Origin: Chryseobacterium sp. YIM B08800
Lineage (GTDB): Bacteria; Bacteroidota; Bacteroidia; Flavobacteriales; Weeksellaceae
Reading direction: 5' to 3'
Length of the DNA stretch: 64,000 nt
Assembly (NCBI RefSeq): GCF_026163565.1
Contig: NZ_JAPDKN010000007.1
Coordinates: forward strand, 124,001 to 188,000
Shown here in pieces: positions 36,155 to 45,484 of this stretch. The notes beneath the pieces are model-generated. The model did not search any database. It was given only the letters and a program-made list of their open reading frames with translations, and was not told where the DNA came from. Each line of letters begins with the position of its first letter. Position 1 is the first letter of the stretch. The position numbers were made by a program, and so were the translations under genes.

Positions 36155-36598
36155 TCAAAAATGCCCCTCATCGGCAAATGACATGTAATCAGTTGAGGTT
36201 AAAATGCAATGATCGAGTAATTTAATATTTAGAAATTCTGAGGCATTTTTTATATTCTGAGTTATTTTTAAATCTTCATTTGAAGGATTTAAATTTCCTG
36301 ATGGGTGATTATGTGCTAAGATTACGGCAGATGCATTGCATAATAGTGCGGCTTGCATAATAATTCTTACATCAACAATTGTTGAAGAAATACCTGATTC
36401 AGATATTTTCTTAATACCTAAAACTTTATTTGCCTGATTTAAATATAATGCAAAAAATGATTCCCTATAGTCTATTTCATCAATATCAAAGTATTGACGA
36501 AATACATCAACTGCATCACGTGAACAACTTATTAATTTCTCTGAATTGCCTTTTCGTGAATAACTCAATTTTATTTCATTGACAATATTAAAATCCAT
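36155..36598 (-). CDS. RadC-like JAB-domain protein
   Basis: 147 residues. The JAMM motif is complete: Glu in KKISESG, then AHNHPSGNLNPSNED with His-x-His and Asp. It is about as long as the short RadC-like proteins carried by Bacteroidetes CTns, without the N-terminal HhH part of chromosomal RadC. Zinc-dependent isopeptidase or nuclease activity has been discussed for the fold, but function in CTns is unknown. Confidence 0.85.
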   Translation of the reverse strand: MDFNIVNEIKLSYSRKGNSEKLISCSRDAVDVFRQYFDIDEIDYRESFFALYLNQANKVLGIKKISESGISSTIVDVRIIMQAALLCNASAVILAHNHPSGNLNPSNEDLKITQNIKNASEFLNIKLLDHCILTSTDYMSFADEGHF

Positions 36599-37080
36599 GT
36601 GAGTGCTCTTGTACGGCAGAGACTTGAATTTCCCGTACTTATTATATTTTGTTTTGTTCTCAATCTTTTATGCGTTCTTTCTCTGAAAGCCTTTCAGGCT
36701 TCGTTTAATATTTTTCAAAAGAAAAACCGGAAAAAAGAAAGCAGATATGAAGTGTTGACAAAGAAAAATGACCAAAAGGAAACGGAATAATTGGAGGGTA
36801 CCTTTAGGGAGCAAACCGTTTATGCCGTAGTCTTTTGGTGGGAAAAGCGCTGGCTGGCAACAATACCTTAGCTGCCTTTTTACCGGTTTATTATGAAAAA
36901 ATGATCTGATTCATCACATTGAAATCTTATTTAATGCACAGTACAACTTGTGAGAAGTATTGATGTATTCTTTGGTTGAAATCGTTTTGGATTACGCCAA
37001 TGACAGCCAATGACAGCCAATCCCGGCAACTTTCTTTTAATACTGCTAATTAGCTTTATATCGCACAAAATGTTAGTGCT
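36599..37080. other. Non-coding stretch with a short 10-bp tandem repeat
   Basis: An ORF of 63 codons (36599-36790) exists but has no recognised motif and I do not call it. GCCAATGACA is repeated 2.6 times at 36996-37021. No promoter was clear. Confidence 0.35.
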
Positions 37081-38118
37081 GTGGAGTCCAGAGATAATTT
37101 TAATTTTTTAGATATGAGTCAATTACCATCCAATCTTTTTATTTCAATAAAGCAGTTAATCGAAAATGCTAAACGCAGTATTGTTCGAAATATCAATACC
37201 GCTATAGTATTGACTTACTTTGAAATAGGTAAGGTGATCATTGAGAATGAGCAGGACGGAAAGGATAGAGCAGAGTATGCAAAAGAAACCTTGAAAAATC
37301 TAAGTCAACAATTGACAAAAGAATTCGGCAGAGGTTACTCAGTAGATAATTTGCAGTGGATGAGAAAGTTTTATTTAACGTATCAAAATAGAATTTCTGA
37401 AAAATACGAAACAGTGTCTCGTAATTCTTTTTTTTCATTATCATGGTCTCACTACATTCAATTAATGAAGATTGAAAACTCAGATGAGAGAAATTTTTAT
37501 GAAATAGAGGCGAGTCAGAATAACTGGAGTGTTAGAGAGCTTACAAGACAGTTTAATTCAGCTATATATGAAAGGTTAGCATTAAGCAGAAATGAGGAAG
37601 AAGTGAAGAAGTTAGCTCAGAAAGGACAGATCATAGAAAAGCCGACCGATGTTCTAAAAAGTCACTATGTTTTGGAATTCTTAGATCTAAAAAAAGATAA
37701 TCGCTATTCCGAAAGTGATTTGGAAACTGGGATCATCAATAAATTAGAGCATTTTATGCTGGAGTTAGGAAAAGGCTTTCTCTTTGAAGGGCGGCAACGC
37801 AGATTTACATTCGAAGGCGACAGTTTCTTTGTGGATTTAGTGTTTTACAATCGTTTATTGAAGTGTTTCGTGCTTTTTGATCTAAAAATTGGAAAGCTGA
37901 GCCATCAGGATATCGGGCAAATGCAGATGTATGTCAATTATTACGACAGAAAAGTAAAGCTGGAAGAAGAGAATCCTACTATCGGAATTATTCTCTGCAA
38001 GGAAGAAAACAAAACAGTCATCGAGTTTACACTTCCAGAAAACAACAATACAATATTTGCAAAAGAGTATAAGGCTATCCTTCCAAGTAAGGAGGAACTT
38101 AAAAAGCAAATTGGATAA
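37081..38118 (+). CDS. DUF1016/YhcG-type PDDEXK nuclease
   Basis: 345 residues from a GTG start; the ATG at 37114 is an alternative and gives 334. The N-terminal part (IKQLIENAKRSIVRNINTAI, TYFEIGKVIIENEQDG, TLKNLSQQLTKEFGRGYSV, NLQWMRKFYLTYQ, SLSWSHYIQLMKI) is the DUF1016 helical domain. The C-terminal part has the nuclease core FVDLVFYNRLLKCFVLFDLK, with Asp-Leu-Lys in place of the usual Glu-x-Lys. YhcG proteins are common on mobile elements and linked to defence and DNA cleavage. It stands alone between radC and the integrase. Confidence 0.85.
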   Translation: MESRDNFNFLDMSQLPSNLFISIKQLIENAKRSIVRNINTAIVLTYFEIGKVIIENEQDGKDRAEYAKETLKNLSQQLTKEFGRGYSVDNLQWMRKFYLTYQNRISEKYETVSRNSFFSLSWSHYIQLMKIENSDERNFYEIEASQNNWSVRELTRQFNSAIYERLALSRNEEEVKKLAQKGQIIEKPTDVLKSHYVLEFLDLKKDNRYSESDLETGIINKLEHFMLELGKGFLFEGRQRRFTFEGDSFFVDLVFYNRLLKCFVLFDLKIGKLSHQDIGQMQMYVNYYDRKVKLEEENPTIGIILCKEENKTVIEFTLPENNNTIFAKEYKAILPSKEELKKQIG

Positions 38119-38619
38119 TCGAGTTCATAAGCTCTTGGATTCAATTTAGGCTAAAAAGTATTTTATATGGCTTGTACGGAAAAAACGGTATTACTGTTTT
38201 TTTAATATTTTTTTGCTACTTGGCAATTAAGGTGTCATTATTAAGAAATGATGTATTATCGCTTAATATAGTTTCATAGTCCCTGCCTCCAAAATTTTAC
38301 AAAGTAAAATTAGATTTTATACCTTATAATTTTAACATTCAACTGATTATTTGTATTTTAGTTGCATCTAAGAAAGATGAATTTCTTCGCAACCATTCTT
38401 GTTGCCACTTTAAAAATAATAAACAAAATTGTAAATTCTGTTGCTAATGCTCACTTACAGGAGAGAGCCTTTGCTACTGCATTTGTGTAGAACAATGCTT
38501 TGAGAGGCTGTATCTTTTGAGTAAACGTTAAAAGTGCGAGATAAACTATAATTTTTCTTTTAAGATCAATTTGCACTTCTAAGCCAAGTGTTGCAAGTAA
38601 ATGCCTCAATTCATTATGA
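38119..38619. other. Non-coding stretch before the integrase unit
   Basis: About 500 bp, AT-rich. A small stem AATTTTAC/GTAAAATT lies near 38296-38313. No gene seen; this region may hold recombinase binding sites, but none is identifiable by eye. Confidence 0.3.
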
Positions 38620-38820
38620 TTGATTATGCCGAATATTTTTATTCAAAAGATATCGGTCATGGAAAGGAAAGTTGAAGTTAAAAATATAAGGATTGATGAT
38701 ATTATCAAAATATTTAAAGAAGAGGAGAGAGTTGAGCTAACAATTGCGGAAGCGGAACAGATTGTAGAATTTCTAAAAATGCTATCAACAATCGTATTAA
38801 AGCGTTTTTTGGATGAATAA
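38620..38820 (+). CDS. Small protein upstream of the serine recombinase
   Basis: 66 residues as drawn; the start at 38659 (MERKVEVKNIRIDD) is more likely and gives 53. It is a charged helical protein: VELTIAEAEQIVEFLKML then a short tail. Similar small ORFs sit in front of serine recombinases of Bacteroidetes mobile elements and may assist or regulate excision. It ends 18 bp before the recombinase. Confidence 0.5.
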   Translation: MIMPNIFIQKISVMERKVEVKNIRIDDIIKIFKEEERVELTIAEAEQIVEFLKMLSTIVLKRFLDE

Positions 38821-38838
38821 TATTTTAATACTGTAGAA

Positions 38839-40413
38839 ATGAAAAGAGCCGATTTATATATCCGTGTGTCAACTGACGAGCAGGCAGATAAAGGCTATTC
38901 GCAAAGAGATCAGGAGGAGCGATTAAAGCGTTACTGTGAAAACAATAATATTAAAGTAGGTCAAATAATCTATGAAGATTATTCTGCTAAGACTTTTAAC
39001 AGGCCAGAGTGGATCAAACTACTGGATACGCTAAAGAGAAAAAGCTCAAAAACGAACGTGCTGCTCTTTACAAAATGGGATCGCTTCAGCAGGAACGCTG
39101 GCGATGCCTATCAGATGATTAATATACTTAGGAAAATTAATGTTGAACCGCAGGCCATTGAGCAGCCTCTAGATCTTTCAATTCCTGAAAATAAAATGAT
39201 GCTGGCCATATATCTTGCCGCGCCAGAAGTTGAAAATGACAGGCGCGCTTTGAATACTTATTATGGAATGCGCCGTGCAAAAAAAGAAGGCAGATTAATG
39301 GGAAGGGCACCTTACGGCTATGTTAATAGAATTACGGAGAATGGAAAAAAGTATGTAATTCAACAGGAACCGGAAGCTTCTAATATGAGATGGGCATTTA
39401 ATGAAATGTCCAAAGGCGTGTATTCAGCGAGCCAGATAATGGACATGATGAACAGAAAAAATGGAAAGCCAGTTAAGATAAGTGCCTTTCTTGCAAGTTT
39501 ACGCAATACCGCATATTGCGGGAAAATTTACGTGGAACAATTCAATGAAGAGGAGGCTCATTTTGTTAAGAGTATTCATGAACCTTTAATCAGTGAAGAA
39601 CTATTCGAAAAAGTTCAGAGTATAATGGATGGAAATGTGAATCCAGCCAGACCTAATGTAAAAGTACTGTCTGACGATAATTTGCCATTAAGAGGTTTCC
39701 TTGTGTGTCCAGAATGTGGTCATTTGATTACAGGCAGTGCCTCTACGGGACGTTCCGGAAATAAATATTATTACTATCATTGCCAGTCCCCGTGTTCATA
39801 CCGTTACAAATCTGAGATTATTAATTCTAAATTTTTAGAGATATTGCAGTCATTAGAAATGCGCGCATCTATAAAAAATTATTTGAAAAAGGTGTTGAGG
39901 CAAAATTTTGAAAAATTAATCAATAATCCCCAAAGAGAAAGGAAAGCAATTCTATTAGAAATAGATCGTTTAAACAGCAGATTGAAACAGGCAAGAAATA
40001 AACTGATGGAGGAGGTAATTGATGATGAAGATTATCTTGAAATTAAGACCGACTGTAAAGGACAAATTGAAAAGCTTGAATCTAAATTAACTAAAGAAAA
40101 AGATAATAAGAAAATAGATTTTCAAAAACTACTAGACCAAGCATTATCGAACTTAGTAGACCTTGCGAAAGTCTATATTGACGGGGATATCGACGTAAAA
40201 CGTAAAATCATTGGTTCGATATTCCCTGAAAAACTGCAATTTTTTAAAAATCATTATCGAACCACTCAAGCTAATGTTTTAGTCTCTTACATATATCAGA
40301 TAAACAATGAGTTAGGGACGAAAAAAAACCGGAAAGAAAGTGAATTATCACCTCTTTCCGGTCTTGTACCCAGGACCGGGATCGAACCGGTACTCCTAAG
40401 AACTGGTGTTTGA
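38839..40413 (+). CDS. Large serine recombinase (ICE integrase)
   Basis: 524 residues. Resolvase catalytic domain with nucleophile Ser11 in YIRVSTDEQ, then LLFTKWDRFSRNAGDAY and the recombinase domain GRAPYGYVNRI. A zinc ribbon follows near residue 289-330 (CPECGH ... CQSPC), then a coiled coil (about 350-420). Such enzymes integrate and excise elements at attP/attB. The last ~31 residues, from about 40321 on, are encoded by the tRNA-Leu terminator and the tRNA gene itself (SGLVPRTGIEPVLL is antisense tRNA), so the natural C-terminus in the free circular element probably differs. Confidence 0.88.
   Translation: MKRADLYIRVSTDEQADKGYSQRDQEERLKRYCENNNIKVGQIIYEDYSAKTFNRPEWIKLLDTLKRKSSKTNVLLFTKWDRFSRNAGDAYQMINILRKINVEPQAIEQPLDLSIPENKMMLAIYLAAPEVENDRRALNTYYGMRRAKKEGRLMGRAPYGYVNRITENGKKYVIQQEPEASNMRWAFNEMSKGVYSASQIMDMMNRKNGKPVKISAFLASLRNTAYCGKIYVEQFNEEEAHFVKSIHEPLISEELFEKVQSIMDGNVNPARPNVKVLSDDNLPLRGFLVCPECGHLITGSASTGRSGNKYYYYHCQSPCSYRYKSEIINSKFLEILQSLEMRASIKNYLKKVLRQNFEKLINNPQRERKAILLEIDRLNSRLKQARNKLMEEVIDDEDYLEIKTDCKGQIEKLESKLTKEKDNKKIDFQKLLDQALSNLVDLAKVYIDGDIDVKRKIIGSIFPEKLQFFKNHYRTTQANVLVSYIYQINNELGTKKNRKESELSPLSGLVPRTGIEPVLLRTGV
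40321..40362 (-). terminator. Terminator of tRNA-Leu, overlapped by the recombinase 3' end
   Basis: ACCGGAAAGA (40328-40337) pairs with TCTTTCCGGT (40353-40362), 10 bp; on the minus strand it is followed by a T-run. It lies directly after the tRNA and inside the recombinase ORF. Confidence 0.75.
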
Positions 40414-40446
40414 GACCAGCGCGTCTACCAATTCCGCCACCTGGGC
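40367..40446 (-). tRNA. tRNA-Leu (anticodon CAA)
   Basis: On the minus strand it begins GCCCAGGTGGCGGAATTGG and ends CCTGGGTA, with acceptor arms pairing (one G-U). The D-loop GGCGGAATTGGTAGACGC is typical of leucine tRNA; the anticodon stem CTGGT/ACCAG encloses CTCAAAC, giving anticodon CAA. The T-arm is CCGGTTCGATCCCGG. A short variable arm sits between. CCA is not encoded. It flanks the probable ICE right end. Confidence 0.9.
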
Positions 40447-40539
40447 TTGATGTTTACTCCAAACGTTGTTGTTTGTTTCAAATTGGTGTGCAAATATAGG
40501 AACTTTTTTCAATGTTCAAAAGCTTTTTGAAGAAAAATT

Positions 40540-41307
40540 TTAAAAATTTATTTCCAAACCATCGTAGGCAAGATGCATTCCGTCGGGAAGTAGCTTATCT
40601 TCAATATCATGCAACCCAAAATGATGACTGATATGAGTTAGAAATAATTTTTTAGGTTTTAGCTCATGATACAAATTAATAACATCCGCCAATACAAAAT
40701 GGGCGGGATGGGGGTCAAATTTTCGGATACAGTTTAGAATAAGTATATCTAAATCTTGTAGCTTTTCTTTTTCTGAATCAGAAATAAAGTTGGCATCGGT
40801 GATATATGCTAACTTTTTAAACTTATATCCTAAAATAGAAATCTTGTAATGTATTACTTCGATAGGAGTAATTTCTGTATCTAAGACAGTAAAACTTTCA
40901 TGATTTATTTCGTGCAAATCAAAAGCGGGAGCTCCGGGATAACGAATGTCTGCAAAAGCATAAGGAAATCGGTTTTTAACTTCCTGTCCAACTCTTGAGA
41001 GACAATAAATAGGCATGTTTTTACCGCTTTTAAAAATTAGCGGGCGCATATCGTCCAAACCGATCACGTGATCATTATGCTCATGAGTAAGTAATGTAAT
41101 GTCGATGTGATTTTCTTTGTTGATAAGCATTTGCTGCCGAAAATCGGGTCCGCAATCAATCAGTATTTTCCTGTTCTCATCGGTAGTAATCATCGCTGAA
41201 GCCCGAAAACGAGTATCTTTTGGATTTTGAGAAGTACATACCTCACAAGTGCAGCCTATAACGGGAACGCCTTGGGAAGTTCCGGTTCCTAAAAATTTCA
41301 ACTTCAT
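40540..41307 (-). CDS. MBL-fold metallohydrolase (PhnP-like)
   Basis: 255 residues. Zinc-binding THEHNDHVIG, an early CTCEVC pair, and later LAYITDANF and LFLTHISHHFG with further ligands. The N-terminus FLGTGTSQGVPVIGCTC is typical of PhnP-type phosphodiesterases. The substrate is not known here. It is the first chromosomal gene after tRNA-Leu. Confidence 0.85.
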   Translation of the reverse strand: MKLKFLGTGTSQGVPVIGCTCEVCTSQNPKDTRFRASAMITTDENRKILIDCGPDFRQQMLINKENHIDITLLTHEHNDHVIGLDDMRPLIFKSGKNMPIYCLSRVGQEVKNRFPYAFADIRYPGAPAFDLHEINHESFTVLDTEITPIEVIHYKISILGYKFKKLAYITDANFISDSEKEKLQDLDILILNCIRKFDPHPAHFVLADVINLYHELKPKKLFLTHISHHFGLHDIEDKLLPDGMHLAYDGLEINF

Positions 41308-41361
41308 TTTCTTTTGAGGTTGTTTTAATTTTGGTAAATTTACGAAAAATTTAATGTCCTA

Positions 41362-42789
41362 ATGTATCAGAAATTAACTCCTAAACAAAAAGCATTAACA
41401 ATTAATCTAGATCCTACTATTTATGGTACTTTCGCAGAGATTGGAGCAGGGCAGGAAACTGTACGACACTTTTTTAGAGCAGGAGGCGCTTCCGGTACAA
41501 TTGCTAAGGCAATGTCGGCTTACGACAAAGATTTTAGTGATGCGATTTACGGAAAAGAAGTAAAAAACAGGTATGTTACCCAAAACAGACTTAGAAAAAT
41601 GCTTCGCTACGAAGTTTCACTAATTGAAGAAAGGATTTCTAGGGATACTAACCCTGGAAGAAAATATTTTTCTTATGCAAATACGGTAACAACCATCAAT
41701 TTTGACAAAACGGTAAAAGGTCACGGCTGGGTCGGGATTCGTTTTCAGGTGAAAGAAAATGAAGATTATAATGAGATTGTCATTCACGTAAAATTCAAAG
41801 AGAATGATGCTACTTTGCAGCAGGAAACACTAGGGAATCTTGGTGTAAACCTTATTTACGGAGCATATAATTATTACGATAACCCAAGAAGGTTGATAGA
41901 GTCTCTTTATGATGAGGTTTCTACAGACAATCTTGAGATTGATATGATTGATTTCAGCGGTCCGGCTTTTGCGTATGTTGACAATAGATTGATGTCTTTG
42001 CAGCTGGTGAAAAATAATATGACAGATGCTGTAATCTTCAATTCTCAAGGGAATAACATGCTTCCTGCAGATATTTTATATAAGAAAAACATTTTTGCGG
42101 TAAGAGGAAGTTTCAGACCGGTTACCAAAGTAAATATAGACATGATTCGCAACGGAATGGAAATGTTCCTGAAAGATGCTATTTGTACACAGGAGGAAAC
42201 TGAGGTTCTTATTGAAATCACCATTTCAAACCTTCGCGCAGACGGAGATATTGATGAAAGAGATTTTCTTGATCGTGTAGATGTTTTAGGTAAATTAGGA
42301 TATACGGTTATCATTTCAAACTTCTCAGAATATTACAGACTTATCGATTATTTCTCTCATTATACCAATGGTGATATTGGCGTAACGATGGGGGTAAATA
42401 ACTTATTGATGGTATTTGACGAGAAATATTACAAAGATCTTTCGGGAGGTATTTTGGAAGCTTTTGGTAAGTTTTTCAGAAACGGAATGAGAGTTTATCT
42501 GTATCCGTACAAAGATCCTGAAACTCATGAATTGTTAGATTCTTCAACGTTAAAAGTAGAAGAAAATCTAAAAGAATTATACAAATATTTCAAACTTAAT
42601 AATCGTATTGTAGATATTACTACCTATAATCCTGAGTTTTTGGAAATATATTCAAGAGAAATTCTAAGAAAAATCGCATGCAATATCAGCGGTTGGGAAA
42701 ATCAGCTTCCGGATGGCGTTGCAGAAATGATAAAAGAAAGAGGAATGTTCGGGTTTAAGAATGAGCTTTCTCTGAAACAATTTTCATAA
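41362..42789 (+). CDS. Conserved Bacteroidetes protein, function not known
   Basis: 475 residues, soluble. Conserved blocks: LNLDPTIYGTFAEIGAGQET-like start (here TINLDPTIYGTFAEIGAGQE), HFFRAGGASGTIAKAMSAYD, GNNMLPADILYKKNIFAVRG and FRPVTKVNIDMIRNGMEMFL. It is conserved across Bacteroidetes and has been given unrelated names in databases (for example nicotinate-nucleotide adenylyltransferase), which the motifs do not support. It is followed 11 bp later by the GAF protein gene, so they may share a transcript. Confidence 0.7.
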   Translation: MYQKLTPKQKALTINLDPTIYGTFAEIGAGQETVRHFFRAGGASGTIAKAMSAYDKDFSDAIYGKEVKNRYVTQNRLRKMLRYEVSLIEERISRDTNPGRKYFSYANTVTTINFDKTVKGHGWVGIRFQVKENEDYNEIVIHVKFKENDATLQQETLGNLGVNLIYGAYNYYDNPRRLIESLYDEVSTDNLEIDMIDFSGPAFAYVDNRLMSLQLVKNNMTDAVIFNSQGNNMLPADILYKKNIFAVRGSFRPVTKVNIDMIRNGMEMFLKDAICTQEETEVLIEITISNLRADGDIDERDFLDRVDVLGKLGYTVIISNFSEYYRLIDYFSHYTNGDIGVTMGVNNLLMVFDEKYYKDLSGGILEAFGKFFRNGMRVYLYPYKDPETHELLDSSTLKVEENLKELYKYFKLNNRIVDITTYNPEFLEIYSREILRKIACNISGWENQLPDGVAEMIKERGMFGFKNELSLKQFS

Positions 42790-42800
42790 AAAATATTACT

Positions 42801-43250
42801 ATGTCTGAGTTAAAAAAAAGACTTTCGTCGATTCTTGAAAGTCCAAAACATAATACCGAAGAGAAGCTTCAAAAAGTTTGTCATTTATTAGACCAAGAAA
42901 TTTCTTATTTCAACTGGACTGGTTTTTACTTTAAAAACGGAGATAAAGACGAACTTAAATTAGGACCTTACGTAGGAGCAGAAACCGATCATACGATTAT
43001 TCCTTACGGAAAAGGTATTTGCGGACAGGTGGCTGTTTCCAACGAAACATTTATCGTTCCCGACGTGCATTTGCAGGATAATTATTTAAGCTGTTCAATC
43101 GATACAAAAGCTGAAATTGTAGTTCCTATTTTTAAAAATGGAGAAAACATTGGTCAGATCGATATCGATTCTCATACCATCGATCCTTTTACAAAAGAAG
43201 ATTTAGAATTATTGGAATGGCTTTGTAATGAAGTTTCAAAGATTTTGTAA
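42801..43250 (+). CDS. GAF-domain protein, free-methionine-R-sulfoxide reductase-like
   Basis: 149 residues, one GAF domain. FNWTGFYFKNGD, LGPYVGAETDHTIIPYGKGICG, VPDVHLQDNYLSCSIDTKAEIVVPI and GQIDIDSHTIDPFTKED match the fRMsr family, which reduces free methionine-R-sulfoxide. Of the three cysteines usually involved, two are visible (GKGIC and LSC); the upstream one is replaced by His, so activity would rest on the other pair. Confidence 0.75.
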   Translation: MSELKKRLSSILESPKHNTEEKLQKVCHLLDQEISYFNWTGFYFKNGDKDELKLGPYVGAETDHTIIPYGKGICGQVAVSNETFIVPDVHLQDNYLSCSIDTKAEIVVPIFKNGENIGQIDIDSHTIDPFTKEDLELLEWLCNEVSKIL

Positions 43251-43326
43251 TCTTATCTCAACATAAATTTTTGTCGGAGTTTTTTTATTTAAAACGTGAT
43301 CAATATAATGACAAACTCATTTTTAT

Positions 43327-44055
43327 TTAATCATTAAATTCAGCAATCAATTCTTTAAAATAATTCTCGCACTTCGCAATATGTGTTCCGTACCACGAAA
43401 AAGCTTCACCATCCACAATCATAATTTTTTTATCAGGATAAACCTTTTTTAGTTCGGCAATATGTTTTTCTTTAAATGGAAAAGGCTCGGAAGACAACAT
43501 GATAAAATCTGCTTCAGCTAAATCTTCTGTCTGGATTTCCGGATAACGGGTTTGATTTTTAAATATATTTTCAAAACCAACTTCACTTAAAATATGATGA
43601 ATAAAAGTGTCAGAACCAACCGTCATGTAAGGATTATTCCAAATAATATAAGCCACTTTTATTGTTGAATTTATTTTGGTCTGATTGAGAATTTCGTAGA
43701 TCTTTAGATTGAAAACTTGTGCTCTTTCTTCTTTATTAAATAGTAATCCAAGGTTTTTCAGCAGGTAATAATTATCTTCGATCGTCTCTGTATTGTAAAC
43801 ATTTACTTTGAAATCCTTCATTAAAATTTCAACCTGTTCCTTAACGTTTTCTTCTTTATTAGCTAAAATTAAATCAGGTTTGAAGCTTTTAATTTTCTCA
43901 ATATTAAGATTTTTTGTCCCACCGATAATTTCTACATTTTTTACTTTTTCTGAGGGATGAATGCAGAATTTTGTTCTTCCTACAATTTCATTTTCTGTTA
44001 AACCTAAATCAAATAAAGCTTCTGTAATAGAAGGAACTAAAGATACAACTCTCAT
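43327..44055 (-). CDS. BtuF-like helical-backbone metal/cobalamin-binding protein
   Basis: 242 residues. MRVVSLVPSITEALFDLG, GRTKFCIHPSEKV, VEIIGGTKNLNIEKIKSFKPDLILANKEEN and MLSSEPFPFKEKH are the periplasmic-binding-protein pattern of BtuF/FhuD type. There is no signal peptide, so it may be cytoplasmic or exported in another way. No permease or ATPase gene is adjacent. Substrate unknown. Confidence 0.75.
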   Translation of the reverse strand: MRVVSLVPSITEALFDLGLTENEIVGRTKFCIHPSEKVKNVEIIGGTKNLNIEKIKSFKPDLILANKEENVKEQVEILMKDFKVNVYNTETIEDNYYLLKNLGLLFNKEERAQVFNLKIYEILNQTKINSTIKVAYIIWNNPYMTVGSDTFIHHILSEVGFENIFKNQTRYPEIQTEDLAEADFIMLSSEPFPFKEKHIAELKKVYPDKKIMIVDGEAFSWYGTHIAKCENYFKELIAEFND

Positions 44056-44078
44056 AAAATTTAAGACTTTGCCTAAAA

Positions 44079-45401
44079 TTACAAAAGTTTTCCGGTTAAG
44101 AAAAGTCCGGCAACCGAGAAGTAAATAATTAATCCGGTAACATCTACCAAAGTAGCAACAAACGGAGCAGAAGAAGTTGCAGGATCGAGTTTTAGTTTTT
44201 TAAGAATAAAAGGAACCATAGAACCCGAAAGTGTTCCCCACAAAACGATCATTACTAAAGAAACTCCAACGCTCAAGCCTACAAAAGCCCAATGAATTCC
44301 GTAATCGAAAAAACCGACTTTATGCCAAATCATTATTCTAAGAAAACCTATGATACCTAAGATTCCTCCCAATAAAAGTCCGGTGAAAATTTCTTTTTTC
44401 ATTACATACCACCAGTCTTTTAAACCGATTTCTTGTAACGCCATTGCACGAATAATCAGAGTTGCAGCCTGAGAACCAGAATTTCCTCCACTGGAAATAA
44501 TTAACGGAACAAATAATGCCAAAACAACGGCTTTCTGAATTTCATCTTCAAAGAAACCCATCGCAGAAGCGGTCAGCATTTCAGAGAAAAATAAAATAAC
44601 CAACCACATTCCTCTTTTTTTGATCATTTCGATCAGAGAAGTTTGGGTATAAGGTAAATCTAAAGCTTCAAGTCCCCCGAATTTCTGAATATCTTCGGTG
44701 TTTTGTGATTCAATTTGATCTAAAATATCGTCAATCGTTACAATTCCAACCAAAACTCCGGCTTCGGTAATAATGGGAAGTGCGGTTCTGTCATATTTTT
44801 CAAAATATGTAACGGCGTCTTCTTTTGATGTTGTTGTTTTAATGGCAACAAATTGATTGTCTGTCAGTTCGGAAACTAAAGTGTCTTCTTCCACCAACAA
44901 TAAACTTCCTAAAGCTAAATCATCAATAAGGTGATTTCTTTCATCAACTACATATAGATGATTGATGGTTTCTACCCGTTTACCAACTTTTTTAATTTGC
45001 TGAAGACATCTTTTTACCGTCCATTCTTTTCGGATCTGAATGTAATAAGGAGTCATCAGACGCGCAATAGAATCTGAATTGTAACCAAGAAGTTTCAAGG
45101 CAATTCTTCTTTCCTGCGGATTAAGATGATTGATAGAATATTTGATCAGTTCATCCGGAAAATCCTCAAACAGAGCCGTTCTGTCATCGGGAGTCATGGC
45201 ATTCAGGATTTCTGAAACATCATCACTTCCAATACTTCGAATGGTTTCCTCTTGAAAATCAGGATCTAAATGCGAAAAAACATCGGCTTTGTACTGCTTC
45301 GGAACTTTCAAAAAAGCGAGTAGCCTTTCATCAGCGGGAAGTTCACTGAGTCTTTCGGCAATATCGGCTGGATTAAATGTAAGTTCGTGTGTAGAATTCA
45401 A
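44079..45401 (-). CDS. mgtE: Magnesium transporter MgtE
   Basis: 440 residues. N-terminal MgtE helical domain ([32 protein letters not shown]), two CBS domains (about 135-255; [33 protein letters not shown]) and a five-helix channel domain with [20 protein letters not shown] and [17 protein letters not shown]. MgtE imports Mg2+ and is gated by cytosolic Mg2+. Complete. Confidence 0.93.
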   Translation of the reverse strand: MNSTHELTFNPADIAERLSELPADERLLAFLKVPKQYKADVFSHLDPDFQEETIRSIGSDDVSEILNAMTPDDRTALFEDFPDELIKYSINHLNPQERRIALKLLGYNSDSIARLMTPYYIQIRKEWTVKRCLQQIKKVGKRVETINHLYVVDERNHLIDDLALGSLLLVEEDTLVSELTDNQFVAIKTTTSKEDAVTYFEKYDRTALPIITEAGVLVGIVTIDDILDQIESQNTEDIQKFGGLEALDLPYTQTSLIEMIKKRGMWLVILFFSEMLTASAMGFFEDEIQKAVVLALFVPLIISSGGNSGSQAATLIIRAMALQEIGLKDWWYVMKKEIFTGLLLGGILGIIGFLRIMIWHKVGFFDYGIHWAFVGLSVGVSLVMIVLWGTLSGSMVPFILKKLKLDPATSSAPFVATLVDVTGLIIYFSVAGLFLTGKLL

Positions 45402-45484
45402 AACCTGAAATTTTTGATATGCAAAAATAACTCAAATTTTTAGAATGAGAGAATGATGCACCAAATTTAAGGTTTATTTAAAGT

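Noticed and set aside
36599..36790. 63-codon ORF upstream of the DUF1016 gene
   Set aside because: No recognised motif, and its strand neighbours give no support; kept only as a note.
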